DNA from: Cronobacter dublinensis subsp. dublinensis LMG 23823 | GTDB taxonomy: Bacteria; Pseudomonadota; Gammaproteobacteria; Enterobacterales; Enterobacteriaceae | DNA: 64,000 nucleotides | Assembly (NCBI RefSeq): GCF_001277235.1 | Contig: NZ_CP012266.1 | Location: 1,984,001-2,048,000, forward strand | Direction: 5' to 3' | Shown: in pieces, positions 42,168-50,634 of the stretch | Layout of the letters: the number at the start of each line of letters is the position of its first letter | How positions within the stretch are numbered: the first letter of the stretch is position 1 | The notes under the pieces: generated by a model | What the model saw: only the letters and a program-made list of their open reading frames with translations | Database searches by the model: none | What the model was told of the DNA's origin: nothing | Made by a program: the position numbers and the translations under genes

Positions 42168-44699
42168 TTAATCCTCGTTAACAACCTTGTCGGCAGCCTT
42201 GCGTGCCTGCACCCTGGCAATCGCGGCGGCAACAGCCGCTTTGCGCGCAGAGTCCGCGTCATCTTCTTCATTTGCTGCCCGGGCGCGCTCATCTGCCTGC
42301 GCGGCCTTACGGGCTTTGGCGCGGGCGATGGCGGCTTCCACGGCGGCCTTGCGCGGGTCAACCGGCTCGGCAGAGGTTTCCGCAACCGGCGCGCGCTCGC
42401 AAGCCTGCGCGGCTTTGCGCGCTTTGGCGCGAGCGATAGCGGCTTCGACGGCGGCCTTGCGCGGATCAACCGGCTCGGCAGGGATTTCCGCGACCGGCGC
42501 GCTCTCGCCAGCCTGCGCGGCTTTACGCGCTTTGGCGCGGGCAATGGCGGCTTCGACAGCGGCCTTGCGCGGATCAACCGGCTCGGCAGGCGCTTCCGCG
42601 ACTGGCGCGCTCTCATCTGCCTGCGCGGCTTTACGCGCTTTGGCGCGGGCGATAGCGGCTTCGACGGCGGCCTTGCGCGGATCAACCGGCTCGGCAGGGG
42701 TTTCCGCAACCGGCGCGCTCTCGCCAGCCTGCGCGGCTTTACGTGCTTTGGCGCGGGCGATAGCGGCTTCAACGGCGGCTTTACGCGGGTCGACCGGCTC
42801 GGCAGGGGTTTCCGCAACCGGCGCGCTTTCGCCTGCCTGTGCGGCTTTACGCGCTTTGGCGCGAGCGATAGCGGCTTCGACGGCGGCCTTGCGCGGATCA
42901 ACCGGCTCGGCAGGGGTTTCCGCAACCGGCGCGCTCTCGCCTGCCTGTGCGGCTTTACGGGCTTTGGCGCGGGCGATAGCGGCTTCAACGGCGGCCTTGC
43001 GCGGGTCGGTTTCGTTAACCGGCTCGGTGGCTTCCATCGCAGGAACGGAGCTGTTCGCCGCCATCTCCTGCTGGACTTTTTCCGCCTGGCGCGCGCGGGC
43101 TTCGGCCTTGCGCGCTTCGCGGGCGGCAATCACCGCGCTGTTGTCCGGTTTCTCGCCTGCTGCGACCACAATCGGCCGGTCATCGGCTTTTTTCTCGCGC
43201 ACGCGAGCCAGCGCCGCCTGAATAGCATCCTGATCCTGGCCGGAAGGCTGCGCGGCAGATTTCTTGTGGCGCTCCAGGCGCGCGGCTTTTTCACGTTCAA
43301 GGCGCAACTGGCGCGCCTCAAAGCGCGCTTTGGCTTCGGCGGCGCGCTGCTGTTCTTCGGCGATGGCGCGGATCTCGGCCTTTTCCTGACGGAAATATTG
43401 CACCAGCGGGATGTTGCTCGGGCAGACATACGCACATGCGCCGCACTCAATACAGTCCGCCAGGTTATGGGCGGTGGCTTTGTCGTGCTGCTGACCGACG
43501 CTGAACCAGTAAAGCTGCTGCGGCAGAAGATCGGCCGGGCAGGCGTCGGCGCAGGCGCTGCAACGGATGCAGTGCTGCTCTTCCTGCGGGGCGCCCATCT
43601 CGGTGGCGGACGGCGCGAGCAGGCAGTTAGTGATTTTGACCACCGGCACATCCAGACCGGGCAGGGTGAAGCCCATCAGCGGGCCGCCCATAATCACCAG
43701 CTGTTCGCTGGTCGGGATAAAACCTGCGTGTTCAAGCAGGTGACGCACCGGCGTGCCGATACGCGCCCAGACGTTGCCTGGACGGCCCACGGCCTCGCCT
43801 GTAAGCGTCACCACGCGTTCGGTCAGCGGCTCGCCGTCAATAATGGCGCGCTTCACCGCAAACGCGGTGCCGACGTTCTGCATCAGCACGCCGATATCCG
43901 AAGAACGGCCGCCGTGCGGCACCTGTTTGCCGGTCAGGATCTGGGTCAGCTGTTTCGCGCCACCCGACGGGTATTTGGTGGGGATTACGCGCAGGCGGAT
44001 TTTATGCTCGCCGTGCAGCACGGCGCGCATCATGGAAATCGCCTGCGGCTTGTTGTCTTCGATACCGATCAGGACTTCGCGCGGCTGCAAAATATGCGCG
44101 AGGATACGCACGCCGTCGATGATTTGTGCGGCGCAGTCCTGCATCAGACGGTCATCGGCGGTGATATACGGCTCGCACTCGGCGGCGTTGATGATAAGCG
44201 TCTCGATTTTATCGCCGCCGCCCTGCAGTTTAGTGCCGGTCGGGAAACCGGCGCCGCCGAGCCCCGCCACGCCAAACGCATGGATGCGCTCAATCAGCGC
44301 CTCGCGGCTGCGACTCTGGTAATCGCTCCAGCCGTCGCGGGCAATCCAGCGGTCTTCGCCGTCGGCGTCGATGATCACTGAGAGCTCCGGCAGGGCGGAC
44401 GGGTGCGCCGTAGGGTGCGGCATAATCGCCGTTACCGTGCCAGAGGTAGGGGCATGTACCGGCAGCATCCGACCACGGCCCACGGTGAGCGGCTGGCCGC
44501 GCAGGACTTTATCGCCCGGTGCCACGCAGATCTCGCCTTCGTTGCCGATGTGCTGTTTGAGCGGAATGATAAAACGGCCCGGCAGCGGCAACTGGCGCAG
44601 CGGGGTGCCGTTCGACTGGGTTTTCATCTCCGGCGGATGAATGCCGCCGTTGAAATCCCAGACTTTCTCTTTTCTGAACGCAGAAAATAACTTAAGCAT
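42168..44699 (-). CDS. rsxC: Rsx/Rnf complex subunit C, with expanded C-terminal repeats
   Basis: The peripheral NADH/FMN-binding, iron-sulfur subunit of the Rsx complex. The 843-residue protein has the flavin/NADH region (AFGVAGLGGAGFPTGTK) and two ferredoxin-like clusters (CIRCSACADACPADLLP and CIECGACAYVCPSNIP). It ends with a long Ala/Lys/Arg-rich tail of seven near-identical 36-residue units built on DPRKAAVEAAIARAKARKAA plus one degenerate unit. E. coli RsxC is about 740 residues, so the tail is expanded here. The start ATG 44699 overlaps the end of rsxB by eight bases. The repeats likely form charged helices; their role is unknown. Confidence 0.96.
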   Translation of the reverse strand: MLKLFSAFRKEKVWDFNGGIHPPEMKTQSNGTPLRQLPLPGRFIIPLKQHIGNEGEICVAPGDKVLRGQPLTVGRGRMLPVHAPTSGTVTAIMPHPTAHPSALPELSVIIDADGEDRWIARDGWSDYQSRSREALIERIHAFGVAGLGGAGFPTGTKLQGGGDKIETLIINAAECEPYITADDRLMQDCAAQIIDGVRILAHILQPREVLIGIEDNKPQAISMMRAVLHGEHKIRLRVIPTKYPSGGAKQLTQILTGKQVPHGGRSSDIGVLMQNVGTAFAVKRAIIDGEPLTERVVTLTGEAVGRPGNVWARIGTPVRHLLEHAGFIPTSEQLVIMGGPLMGFTLPGLDVPVVKITNCLLAPSATEMGAPQEEQHCIRCSACADACPADLLPQQLYWFSVGQQHDKATAHNLADCIECGACAYVCPSNIPLVQYFRQEKAEIRAIAEEQQRAAEAKARFEARQLRLEREKAARLERHKKSAAQPSGQDQDAIQAALARVREKKADDRPIVVAAGEKPDNSAVIAAREARKAEARARQAEKVQQEMAANSSVPAMEATEPVNETDPRKAAVEAAIARAKARKAAQAGESAPVAETPAEPVDPRKAAVEAAIARAKARKAAQAGESAPVAETPAEPVDPRKAAVEAAIARAKARKAAQAGESAPVAETPAEPVDPRKAAVEAAIARAKARKAAQADESAPVAEAPAEPVDPRKAAVEAAIARAKARKAAQAGESAPVAEIPAEPVDPRKAAVEAAIARAKARKAAQACERAPVAETSAEPVDPRKAAVEAAIARAKARKAAQADERARAANEEDDADSARKAAVAAAIARVQARKAADKVVNED
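42183..43008. repeat. 108-bp in-frame tandem repeat in rsxC
   Basis: Seven direct repeats with a 108-bp period (for example GCGCGGRTCAACCGG at about 42353, 42461, 42569 and 42677) plus a degenerate terminal copy. Each encodes 36 residues, and copies differ at a few codons (GES/DES/CER, ETP/EAP/EIP/ETS). Such high identity favours copy-number change by recombination or slippage. Confidence 0.9.
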
Positions 44700-45267
44700 G
44701 ATGTTCCACAGGAATGTTACGCACCGGAATGGTGTTGAGATCCCACTTCCAGTTATCCGTTGTGGTGGCGGCCGGGCGCAGCTCAATGCACTGCGTCGGG
44801 CAGGGGTCAACGCACAGATTACAGCCGGTGCAGAGGTCGCTCATCACGGTGTGCATGGCGCGGGTGGCGCCAACAATCGCATCCACCGGACAGGCCTGAA
44901 TACATTTGGTGCAGCCAATGCAGTTCGGCTCGTCGATAACGGCCAGCATACGCACCGGCTCTGCGGCCGCTTCGCCGTCGAGCGGCTGCGGCTCGACGTT
45001 AAGGAGCGTGGCAATTTTCTGCATCACCGGCTCGCCGCCAGGGACGCAGCGGTTGATCTGCTCGCCGTTATTGGCGACGGCTTCGGCATAAGGGCGGCAG
45101 CCTGGATAACCGCACTGGCCGCACTGGCTCTGGGGCAGCAACTCATCGACCTGATCGACCACCGGATCTTCTTCTGCGGCGAAACGCCGCGAGGCGTAGC
45201 CCAGCAGCATGCCGAACAGTAGCGCCAGCAGCGTCAGCGCGACGACCGCTATAACAATCATGTTCAT
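44692..45267 (-). CDS. rsxB: Rsx/Rnf complex subunit B (ferredoxin-like)
   Basis: A 191-residue subunit with an N-terminal membrane anchor (VIAVVALTLLALLFGMLLGYASRRF), a Cys motif CGQCGYPGCRPYAEA with a distal Cys (NRCVPGG), and two [4Fe-4S] motifs (CIGCTKCIQACPVDAIVG, CTGCNLCVDPCPTQCIEL). It relays electrons in the complex. Its start overlaps the rsxA stop by one base. Confidence 0.97.
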   Translation of the reverse strand: MNMIVIAVVALTLLALLFGMLLGYASRRFAAEEDPVVDQVDELLPQSQCGQCGYPGCRPYAEAVANNGEQINRCVPGGEPVMQKIATLLNVEPQPLDGEAAAEPVRMLAVIDEPNCIGCTKCIQACPVDAIVGATRAMHTVMSDLCTGCNLCVDPCPTQCIELRPAATTTDNWKWDLNTIPVRNIPVEHHA

Positions 45268-45848
45268 CAGAACTTCACCAGCCCGCTAAAGCCCATAAAG
45301 GCGAGCGACATCAGACCCGCCGTGACCAGCGCGATGGCGTTGCCGCGAAACGGCAGCGGCACGTCGGCGACGACCAGACGCTCGCGGATAGCGGCGAACA
45401 GCACCATCACCAGCGAAAAGCCGACGGCGGCGGAGAAGCCGTACAGCGCCGACTGCATAAAGGTGTGGTTAAGATTGATGCTCAGTAGCGCCACGCCGAG
45501 CACGGCGCAGTTAGTGGTGATCAGCGGCAGATAGATGCCCAGCAGGCGATAGAGCGCCGGGCTGGTTTTGCGCACCACCATTTCCGTGAACTGCACCACC
45601 ACGGCGATGACGAGAATAAACGCCATCGTGCGCAGGTAGACCAGCTCAAGCGGTACCAGGATCAGGTGATCGATAATCCAGGAAAAAATGGTCGCCAGCG
45701 TCATAACGAACGTGGTCGCCATGCCCATCCCGATCGCGGATTCCAGCTTTTTGGAAACACCCATAAACGGGCACAGGCCGAGAAACTTCACGAGTACGAA
45801 GTTATTGACCAGCACCGTTCCAACAAACAACAGCAAATAATCAGTCAT
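45267..45848 (-). CDS. rsxA: Rsx/Rnf complex subunit A
   Basis: A 193-residue integral membrane subunit, homologous to RsxE/NqrE, with six hydrophobic spans. Conserved blocks are VLVNNFVLVKFLGLCPFMGVSKKLESAIGMG and YLPLITTNCAVLGVALL. It is the first gene of rsxABCDGE-nth; the promoter should lie in the 75-base gap after ydgK. Confidence 0.97.
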   Translation of the reverse strand: MTDYLLLFVGTVLVNNFVLVKFLGLCPFMGVSKKLESAIGMGMATTFVMTLATIFSWIIDHLILVPLELVYLRTMAFILVIAVVVQFTEMVVRKTSPALYRLLGIYLPLITTNCAVLGVALLSINLNHTFMQSALYGFSAAVGFSLVMVLFAAIRERLVVADVPLPFRGNAIALVTAGLMSLAFMGFSGLVKF

Positions 45849-45922
45849 TATTCGACCTGAAACGAAAAAAGCCGCTCATTATCGGACATCCGACAGAGCG
45901 CGACAACGGAGAATCTGTAAGG

Positions 45923-46366
45923 TTATTTTGCCCGGACAAACGTCTGTTTCACCCGCACGGAACGCTTGAAATAAGGCACCAGCAGCGCGGCGGCCAGCAG
46001 CGGGAACAGCAGCTGACGCACGGCCAGCGCATCGCTCACCGGCGAGAACGCAAATGATTTAATCGCCAGCAGGACGGTCAGCAGCAGCCAGATAATATAG
46101 TGGCGCGGCACGCCCTGACGGCGTTTGAAAAAGGCGATGGTCAGCCAGAACGTATATCCCCACATCGCCATCGCGCACAGCATCGAGCCATACCAGAGAA
46201 CCACGCCGGACGTGCCCTGCGCGCTGAGCGCCTGATGGAGTTGCGGGGACGCAAGCCCCATCACATAGAGCGCGACGGCAAGCGTAGTGCTGAGTAAAGA
46301 CATCAATAACCAGGCGAGAGGGGCGAGCAACCAGCCTCCGATGCGCACAGGCGACGCGTCGGTCAT
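45923..46366 (-). CDS. ydgK: DUF2569 inner-membrane protein YdgK
   Basis: A 147-residue protein with four predicted spans and the DUF2569 opening IGGWLLAPLAWLLMS. It corresponds to E. coli YdgK in position between cnu and rsxA. The function is unknown. The ATG at 46366 follows CGGGAGG. Confidence 0.9.
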   Translation of the reverse strand: MTDASPVRIGGWLLAPLAWLLMSLLSTTLAVALYVMGLASPQLHQALSAQGTSGVVLWYGSMLCAMAMWGYTFWLTIAFFKRRQGVPRHYIIWLLLTVLLAIKSFAFSPVSDALAVRQLLFPLLAAALLVPYFKRSVRVKQTFVRAK

Positions 46367-46459
46367 ATTACCTCCCGGGATATAAATTCAACAAATGGCT
46401 AAAGAATAATTACAGCGCAAAGATTATAAAGACTTTCTGTCTGATTGCCACCTTTCAGC

Positions 46460-46675
46460 CTACTGCACATAACGCCAGACGGTTTTTGGCACTTGCCCCA
46501 GGTCATAAAGTCGCCCGCCCGACACCAGTTCCGCACGGCGGTGGTCCGCAGCACGATACATATTGATGATTTCCTGATTGTCAGTAAGGGTGTAATTAAG
46601 GTGATCGAACAATTTTTCCAGACTTTCAAGCGTGCTGATTTTACGAAACTTTAATAAATAATCCTGAACGGTCAT
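46460..46675 (-). CDS. cnu: Hha-family OriC-binding nucleoid protein Cnu (YdgT)
   Basis: A 71-residue Hha/YmoA-family modulator that pairs with H-NS and binds an oriC site. It matches the family throughout (MTVQDYLLKFRKISTLESLEKLFDHLNY, EIINMYRAADHRRAELV). The start is ATG 46675; the ribosome site is weak. The same frame stays open upstream to an ATG at 46789, which would add a 38-residue hydrophobic extension not typical of the family. Confidence 0.95.
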   Translation of the reverse strand: MTVQDYLLKFRKISTLESLEKLFDHLNYTLTDNQEIINMYRAADHRRAELVSGGRLYDLGQVPKTVWRYVQ

Positions 46676-47307
46676 GTTAATGGATATCCGCGCAATAAAT
46701 AATAAGGAGAATTCGCCAGAAAGGCGGGCCGGGTAAAGAATAAACGCAAAAACGAGGTTATGCAGGTTTAATAAAAGCCTGAATAACATTTAAGAGTTTT
46801 CCTTGAGAATTAACGCAGGCCCGACGCCTTAAGAGGCAAAAGAGTAACGCGCTTCGTTAACGCTGGCAATATCCCGGCGCGACCTCACCCCCGTCTTTTT
46901 ACGACAATATGTAAATGCGCTTTACCCATGCTGCGCCAGGCGGCTGGCCGCGCCGCGCGCCGCGACGGCCTGCCATTTCCAGGGGTTTTTCTTCATCGCC
47001 CGGGCGTGCTTATCTTTTATTCACTGTTTTTTGTGCGCCAATAATAGCGCGATAAACGCCACGTTATTTCTTTTAAGTCGTGTTGCTTATTTCACCAAAA
47101 CATTAATTCGCTCACGTAAGACCCGCTCCGTAGTGAGCGAGCGCATTTATGACAATAGGATTGTTTTGGCGAAAAATGCGCTTAAGAGCGTCAGAAAACT
47201 GATGAAAATTCTGAAATAAACCGTTTATTTACGGTGCGTGAGGAAACCGTTGAGGGACGCTTGCGAATGGTGTCAAATACCACGGTTAACTCAGCAGAGG
47301 AATGAAC
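46676..47307. other. Intergenic region between cnu and ydgJ
   Basis: A 632-base non-coding gap. Two inverted repeats lie near the ydgJ side: CGCTCAC/GTGAGCG (47109-47139) and GCGCATTT/AAATGCGC (47141-47181). In E. coli the small gene blr lies between cnu and ydgJ; I find no Blr-like frame on either strand here. Confidence 0.5.
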
Positions 47308-48351
47308 ATGAACGATATCGTCCGGGTGGGATTAATCGGCTACGGCTACGCCAGCAAAACCTTTCATGCGCCGCTTATCGCCGGTACGCCAGGCATGGAA
47401 CTTGCCGCAGTTTCCAGCAGCGACGCCGCTAAAGTGCATGCCGACTGGCCAGGTGTGCCGGTGGTCTCAGACCCCAAACAGCTGTTCAACGATCCGCATC
47501 TCGATCTCATTGTCATTCCCACGCCGAATGATACCCACTTCCCGCTGGCGAAAGCGGCCCTCGAAGCCGGTAAACATGTGGTGGTCGATAAGCCCTTTAC
47601 CGTCACGCTGTCGCAGGCGCGTGAGCTGGAAACCATTGCGAAAAGCCTTGGTCTGGTGCTCTCGGTCTTTCACAACCGCCGCTGGGACAGCGATTTCCTG
47701 ACGCTTAAGCAGATCATCGCCGAAGGGCAAATCGGCGAAATCGCCTATTTCGAATCTCATTTTGACCGCTTTCGTCCGCAGGTGCGCGACCGCTGGCGCG
47801 AACAGGCAGGGCCGGGCAGCGGCATCTGGTACGATCTGGCGCCGCACCTGTTAGACCAGGCGGTGCAGTTGTTCGGGCTGCCGGTGAGCATTTATGTGGA
47901 TCTGGCCGAACTGCGCCCGAGCGCGCAGGCGACGGACTACTTCCACGCGGTGCTGGCCTACCCGGAGCGGCGTGTCGTGCTGCACGGCACTATGCTGGCG
48001 GCGGGTGAATCGGCGCGTTATATCGTTCACGGCACCCGCGGCAGCTATGTAAAATTCGGACTCGATCCGCAGGAAGAAAGCCTGAAATCCGGCGTGCGCC
48101 CGCCGCAGGAAAACTGGGGTTATGACATGCGCGACGGCGTACTGACGCTTGCGAGCGGCGATATGCTGGATGAACAGACGCTTCTCACGGTGCCCGGCAA
48201 CTATCCGGCTTACTACGCGGGCGTGCGTAGCGCCATTCGCGGCGAAGGCGAGAACCCGGTGCCGGCGAGCCAGGCGATTGTGGTAATGGAGCTTATCGAG
48301 GCGGGTATTGAATCCGCGAAGCGCCGCGCCGCGGTCTGCCTGCGCGGCTAA
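47308..48351 (+). CDS. ydgJ: Gfo/Idh/MocA-family oxidoreductase YdgJ
   Basis: A 347-residue NAD(P)-dependent dehydrogenase. The Rossmann motif is VGLIGYGYASKTFHAPLI and the catalytic-Lys motif HVVVDKPFTVTLSQA; the C-terminal alpha/beta domain has HNRRWDSDFLTLK and GIWYDLAPHLLDQA. It closely follows E. coli YdgJ. The second of two nearby ATGs (47308) is favoured by the spacing from AGAGG. The substrate is unknown, probably a sugar or inositol-like polyol. Confidence 0.94.
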   Translation: MNDIVRVGLIGYGYASKTFHAPLIAGTPGMELAAVSSSDAAKVHADWPGVPVVSDPKQLFNDPHLDLIVIPTPNDTHFPLAKAALEAGKHVVVDKPFTVTLSQARELETIAKSLGLVLSVFHNRRWDSDFLTLKQIIAEGQIGEIAYFESHFDRFRPQVRDRWREQAGPGSGIWYDLAPHLLDQAVQLFGLPVSIYVDLAELRPSAQATDYFHAVLAYPERRVVLHGTMLAAGESARYIVHGTRGSYVKFGLDPQEESLKSGVRPPQENWGYDMRDGVLTLASGDMLDEQTLLTVPGNYPAYYAGVRSAIRGEGENPVPASQAIVVMELIEAGIESAKRRAAVCLRG

Positions 48352-48356
48352 ACGTT

Positions 48357-48388
48357 AACGCCCCGGCGTGAGCCGTCGGGGCGTTTTG
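48357..48388 (+). terminator. Terminator of ydgJ
   Basis: A 9-bp stem AACGCCCCG/CGGGGCGTT with an 11-base loop, followed by TTGCT; the T-run is short. Confidence 0.7.
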
Positions 48389-48514
48389 CTGCTTCCCGTC
48401 GTTACATTCCCTCAACGGCACCTCACGCGCCGGCACCGTTTTACCCGCATCGCTCGCCAGGATCGGCTTTTTGTTGCAAAGTAGATTGACCTGCAACAGA
48501 ACAAGGAACTGACA

Positions 48515-49513
48515 ATGAGCTGGCTGAAGCGCCTGAAAATCGACACATTTTTACTGATTATGATAGGCGTCGTGATCGTCGCGTCGCTGTTTCCGTGCGA
48601 AGGGCGCGTTAAAACGGCATTCGAATATCTCACCACGGCCGCCATTGCGCTGCTGTTCTTTATGCACGGGGCGAAGCTCTCACGCGAGGCGATTCTGGCC
48701 GGGATGGGCCACTGGCGGTTGCATCTGGTGGTGTTTATCAGCACCTTTCTGGTGTTCCCGCTGCTGGGTCTGGCGATGCAGTTTATTCCGCACAGCGTGC
48801 TGCCGCCGTCGCTCTATATGGGCTTTCTCTATCTCTGTGCGCTGCCCGCGACGGTACAGTCGGCCATCGCCTTTACATCTGTGGCGCGCGGCAACGTGGC
48901 GGCGGCGGTGTGCAGCGCCTCGGCGTCCAGTATTCTGGGGATTTTTCTCTCGCCGGTGCTGGTCGGCGTGATGATGCAGGCTCAGCAGGGCGATACCAAT
49001 ACGCTCGATGCCATTGGCAAAATCGTGCTGCAACTGATGGTGCCGTTTGTGATTGGCCATCTCTCGCGCCCGCTGATTGGCCGCTGGGTCGACAGGCATA
49101 AAAAGCTTATCGGCATGACCGACCGCTCCTCAATATTGCTGGTGGTTTATGTCGCGTTCAGCGAGGCAGTGGTGCAGGGGATCTGGCATCAGGTGACCGG
49201 TATGGCGCTGCTCGCGGTGGTTGTGCTGTCGCTGGTGCTGCTGGCCATTGTGCTGGTGATCAACGTCTGGTCGGCGCGGCTGCTCGGCTTTAATAAAGAA
49301 GATGAGATTACCATCGTCTTTTGCGGCTCCAAGAAGAGCCTTGCGAACGGCGTGCCGATGGCCAACGTGCTGTTTCCGGCAAGCCAGGTGGGGATCATGG
49401 TGCTGCCGCTGATGATTTTCCATCAGATCCAGCTGATGGTCTGTGCGGTCATGGCGCAGCGTTACGCCCGACGCCATGAACAAAAAGCAGGCCAGAAGGC
49501 CTCAGCCTCCTGA
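48515..49513 (+). CDS. Bile acid:sodium symporter-family transporter, YfeH-like
   Basis: A 332-residue polytopic membrane protein of the SBF-like (BASS/YfeH) group with about nine to ten spans. Recognisable blocks are LLFFMHGAKLSREAILAG, YLCALPATVQSAIAFTSVARGN, SSILGIFLSPVLVG and CGSKKSLANGVPMANVLFP. E. coli YfeH has the same length but lies elsewhere on its chromosome, so this gene is either a relocated orthologue or a paralogue. The start ATG 48515 follows ACAAGGA. The substrate is unknown. Confidence 0.87.
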   Translation: MSWLKRLKIDTFLLIMIGVVIVASLFPCEGRVKTAFEYLTTAAIALLFFMHGAKLSREAILAGMGHWRLHLVVFISTFLVFPLLGLAMQFIPHSVLPPSLYMGFLYLCALPATVQSAIAFTSVARGNVAAAVCSASASSILGIFLSPVLVGVMMQAQQGDTNTLDAIGKIVLQLMVPFVIGHLSRPLIGRWVDRHKKLIGMTDRSSILLVVYVAFSEAVVQGIWHQVTGMALLAVVVLSLVLLAIVLVINVWSARLLGFNKEDEITIVFCGSKKSLANGVPMANVLFPASQVGIMVLPLMIFHQIQLMVCAVMAQRYARRHEQKAGQKASAS

Positions 49514-49527
49514 CCTGGCGGCGCGGC

Positions 49528-50529
49528 TCAGGCCGCGCTGACTTTCGCTATCAGCGCCTGTTTTTCCGCCTCCGTGAGGAAGGCGATTTTCAGGCCGTTC
49601 TCCTGCGCGGTGCGGATCTGCGCCGCGCTCAGGCCTGCCGCAGGTGCCGCAACCTGATACTCATGGCCGATATCCACGCCCTGAACACCCGGATCGTCGG
49701 TATTAAGGGTGGCGAGAATGTTATGCTCGAGGAACGTCTTCAGCGGGTGATGCGCGAGTGACGCCACCGTGCTGGTCTGAATATTGGACGTCAGGCACGA
49801 CTCAATGCCAATGCCCTGTTCGGCCAGAAAATCCATCAGCGCCGGATCTTCCACCGCTTTCACGCCGTGGCCGATACGCTCGGCGCCCAGCTCGCGAATT
49901 GCCTGCCAGATGCTCTCCGGGCCTGCGGCTTCACCGGCGTGAACGGTGATGTGCCAGCCCGCGTCGCGTCCGCGGTTAAAGTGGTTGAGGAACAGGCTGC
50001 CGGGGAAGCCCAGCTCATCGCCTGCCAGATCCAGCGCGGTGATGTGGTCGCGGTGCGCCAGCAGGCTGTCGAGTTCCGCCACGCAGGCTTCTTCGCCGAA
50101 GGTGCGGCTCAGAATGCCGATCAGACGGGCTTCAACGCCGAAATCGCGGCTGCCCTGACGCACGCCGTCGATAACGGCGTCCACCACGCCCGCCACCGGC
50201 AGCTGGTGCGTCATCGCCATATAGCCTGGCGAGAAACGCAGCTCCACGTAATGCAGGCCGTTGCGCGCGGCGTCTTCCATATTTTCATACGCCACGCGGC
50301 GGCAGGCGTCTAACGAGCCGAGCACTTTTACGCCCCAGTCGAGTTTAGCGAGGAAGCTCACCAGATCCGGTTCGTTTTTGGTGATCTGCACGTGCGGGCG
50401 CAGCGTCTCCAGCGTATCGGCGGGCAGGGCGAGATTAAACTGGCGGCCGAGGTCGAGGATGGTCTGCGCGCGGATGTTGCCGTCGAGATGGCGGTGAAGG
50501 TCGGTAAGGGGAAGGCGGGTATCAATCAT
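49528..50529 (-). CDS. add: Adenosine deaminase
   Basis: Converts adenosine and deoxyadenosine to the inosine forms in purine salvage. The 333-residue protein has the zinc-binding LPLTDLHRHLDGNIR, the catalytic HAGEAAGPESIWQAI, and ERIGHGVKAVEDP with SLNTDDP-type residues (ATLNTDDPGVQG). It starts at ATG 50529. It is convergent with the YfeH-like gene and lies downstream of the malXY terminator. It works with the purine nucleoside importer encoded at 13722. Confidence 0.98.
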   Translation of the reverse strand: MIDTRLPLTDLHRHLDGNIRAQTILDLGRQFNLALPADTLETLRPHVQITKNEPDLVSFLAKLDWGVKVLGSLDACRRVAYENMEDAARNGLHYVELRFSPGYMAMTHQLPVAGVVDAVIDGVRQGSRDFGVEARLIGILSRTFGEEACVAELDSLLAHRDHITALDLAGDELGFPGSLFLNHFNRGRDAGWHITVHAGEAAGPESIWQAIRELGAERIGHGVKAVEDPALMDFLAEQGIGIESCLTSNIQTSTVASLAHHPLKTFLEHNILATLNTDDPGVQGVDIGHEYQVAAPAAGLSAAQIRTAQENGLKIAFLTEAEKQALIAKVSAA

Positions 50530-50599
50530 GATGGCACTCTTTTTTAGAATAAAGTGCAGACCATTATAAAAATATTTGCGACAGGAAAGCTACGTTGCG

Positions 50600-50630
50600 C
50601 AACAAAAGAGGGGCCGAAACAGCCCCTTTT
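50600..50630 (-). terminator. Terminator of malXY
   Basis: On the minus strand GGGGC/GCCCC (extended by flanking A/T pairs) forms a stem-loop directly after the malY stop, followed by CTCTTTTG. Confidence 0.75.
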
Positions 50631-50634
50631 GCCT

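Noticed and set aside
42132..44381. A 749-codon open frame on the plus strand opposite rsxC, with further long frames in the repeat region
   Set aside because: It mirrors the GC-rich, repetitive rsxC codons, has low-complexity Gly/Phe/Arg composition and no ribosome site. rsxC is clearly the real gene.
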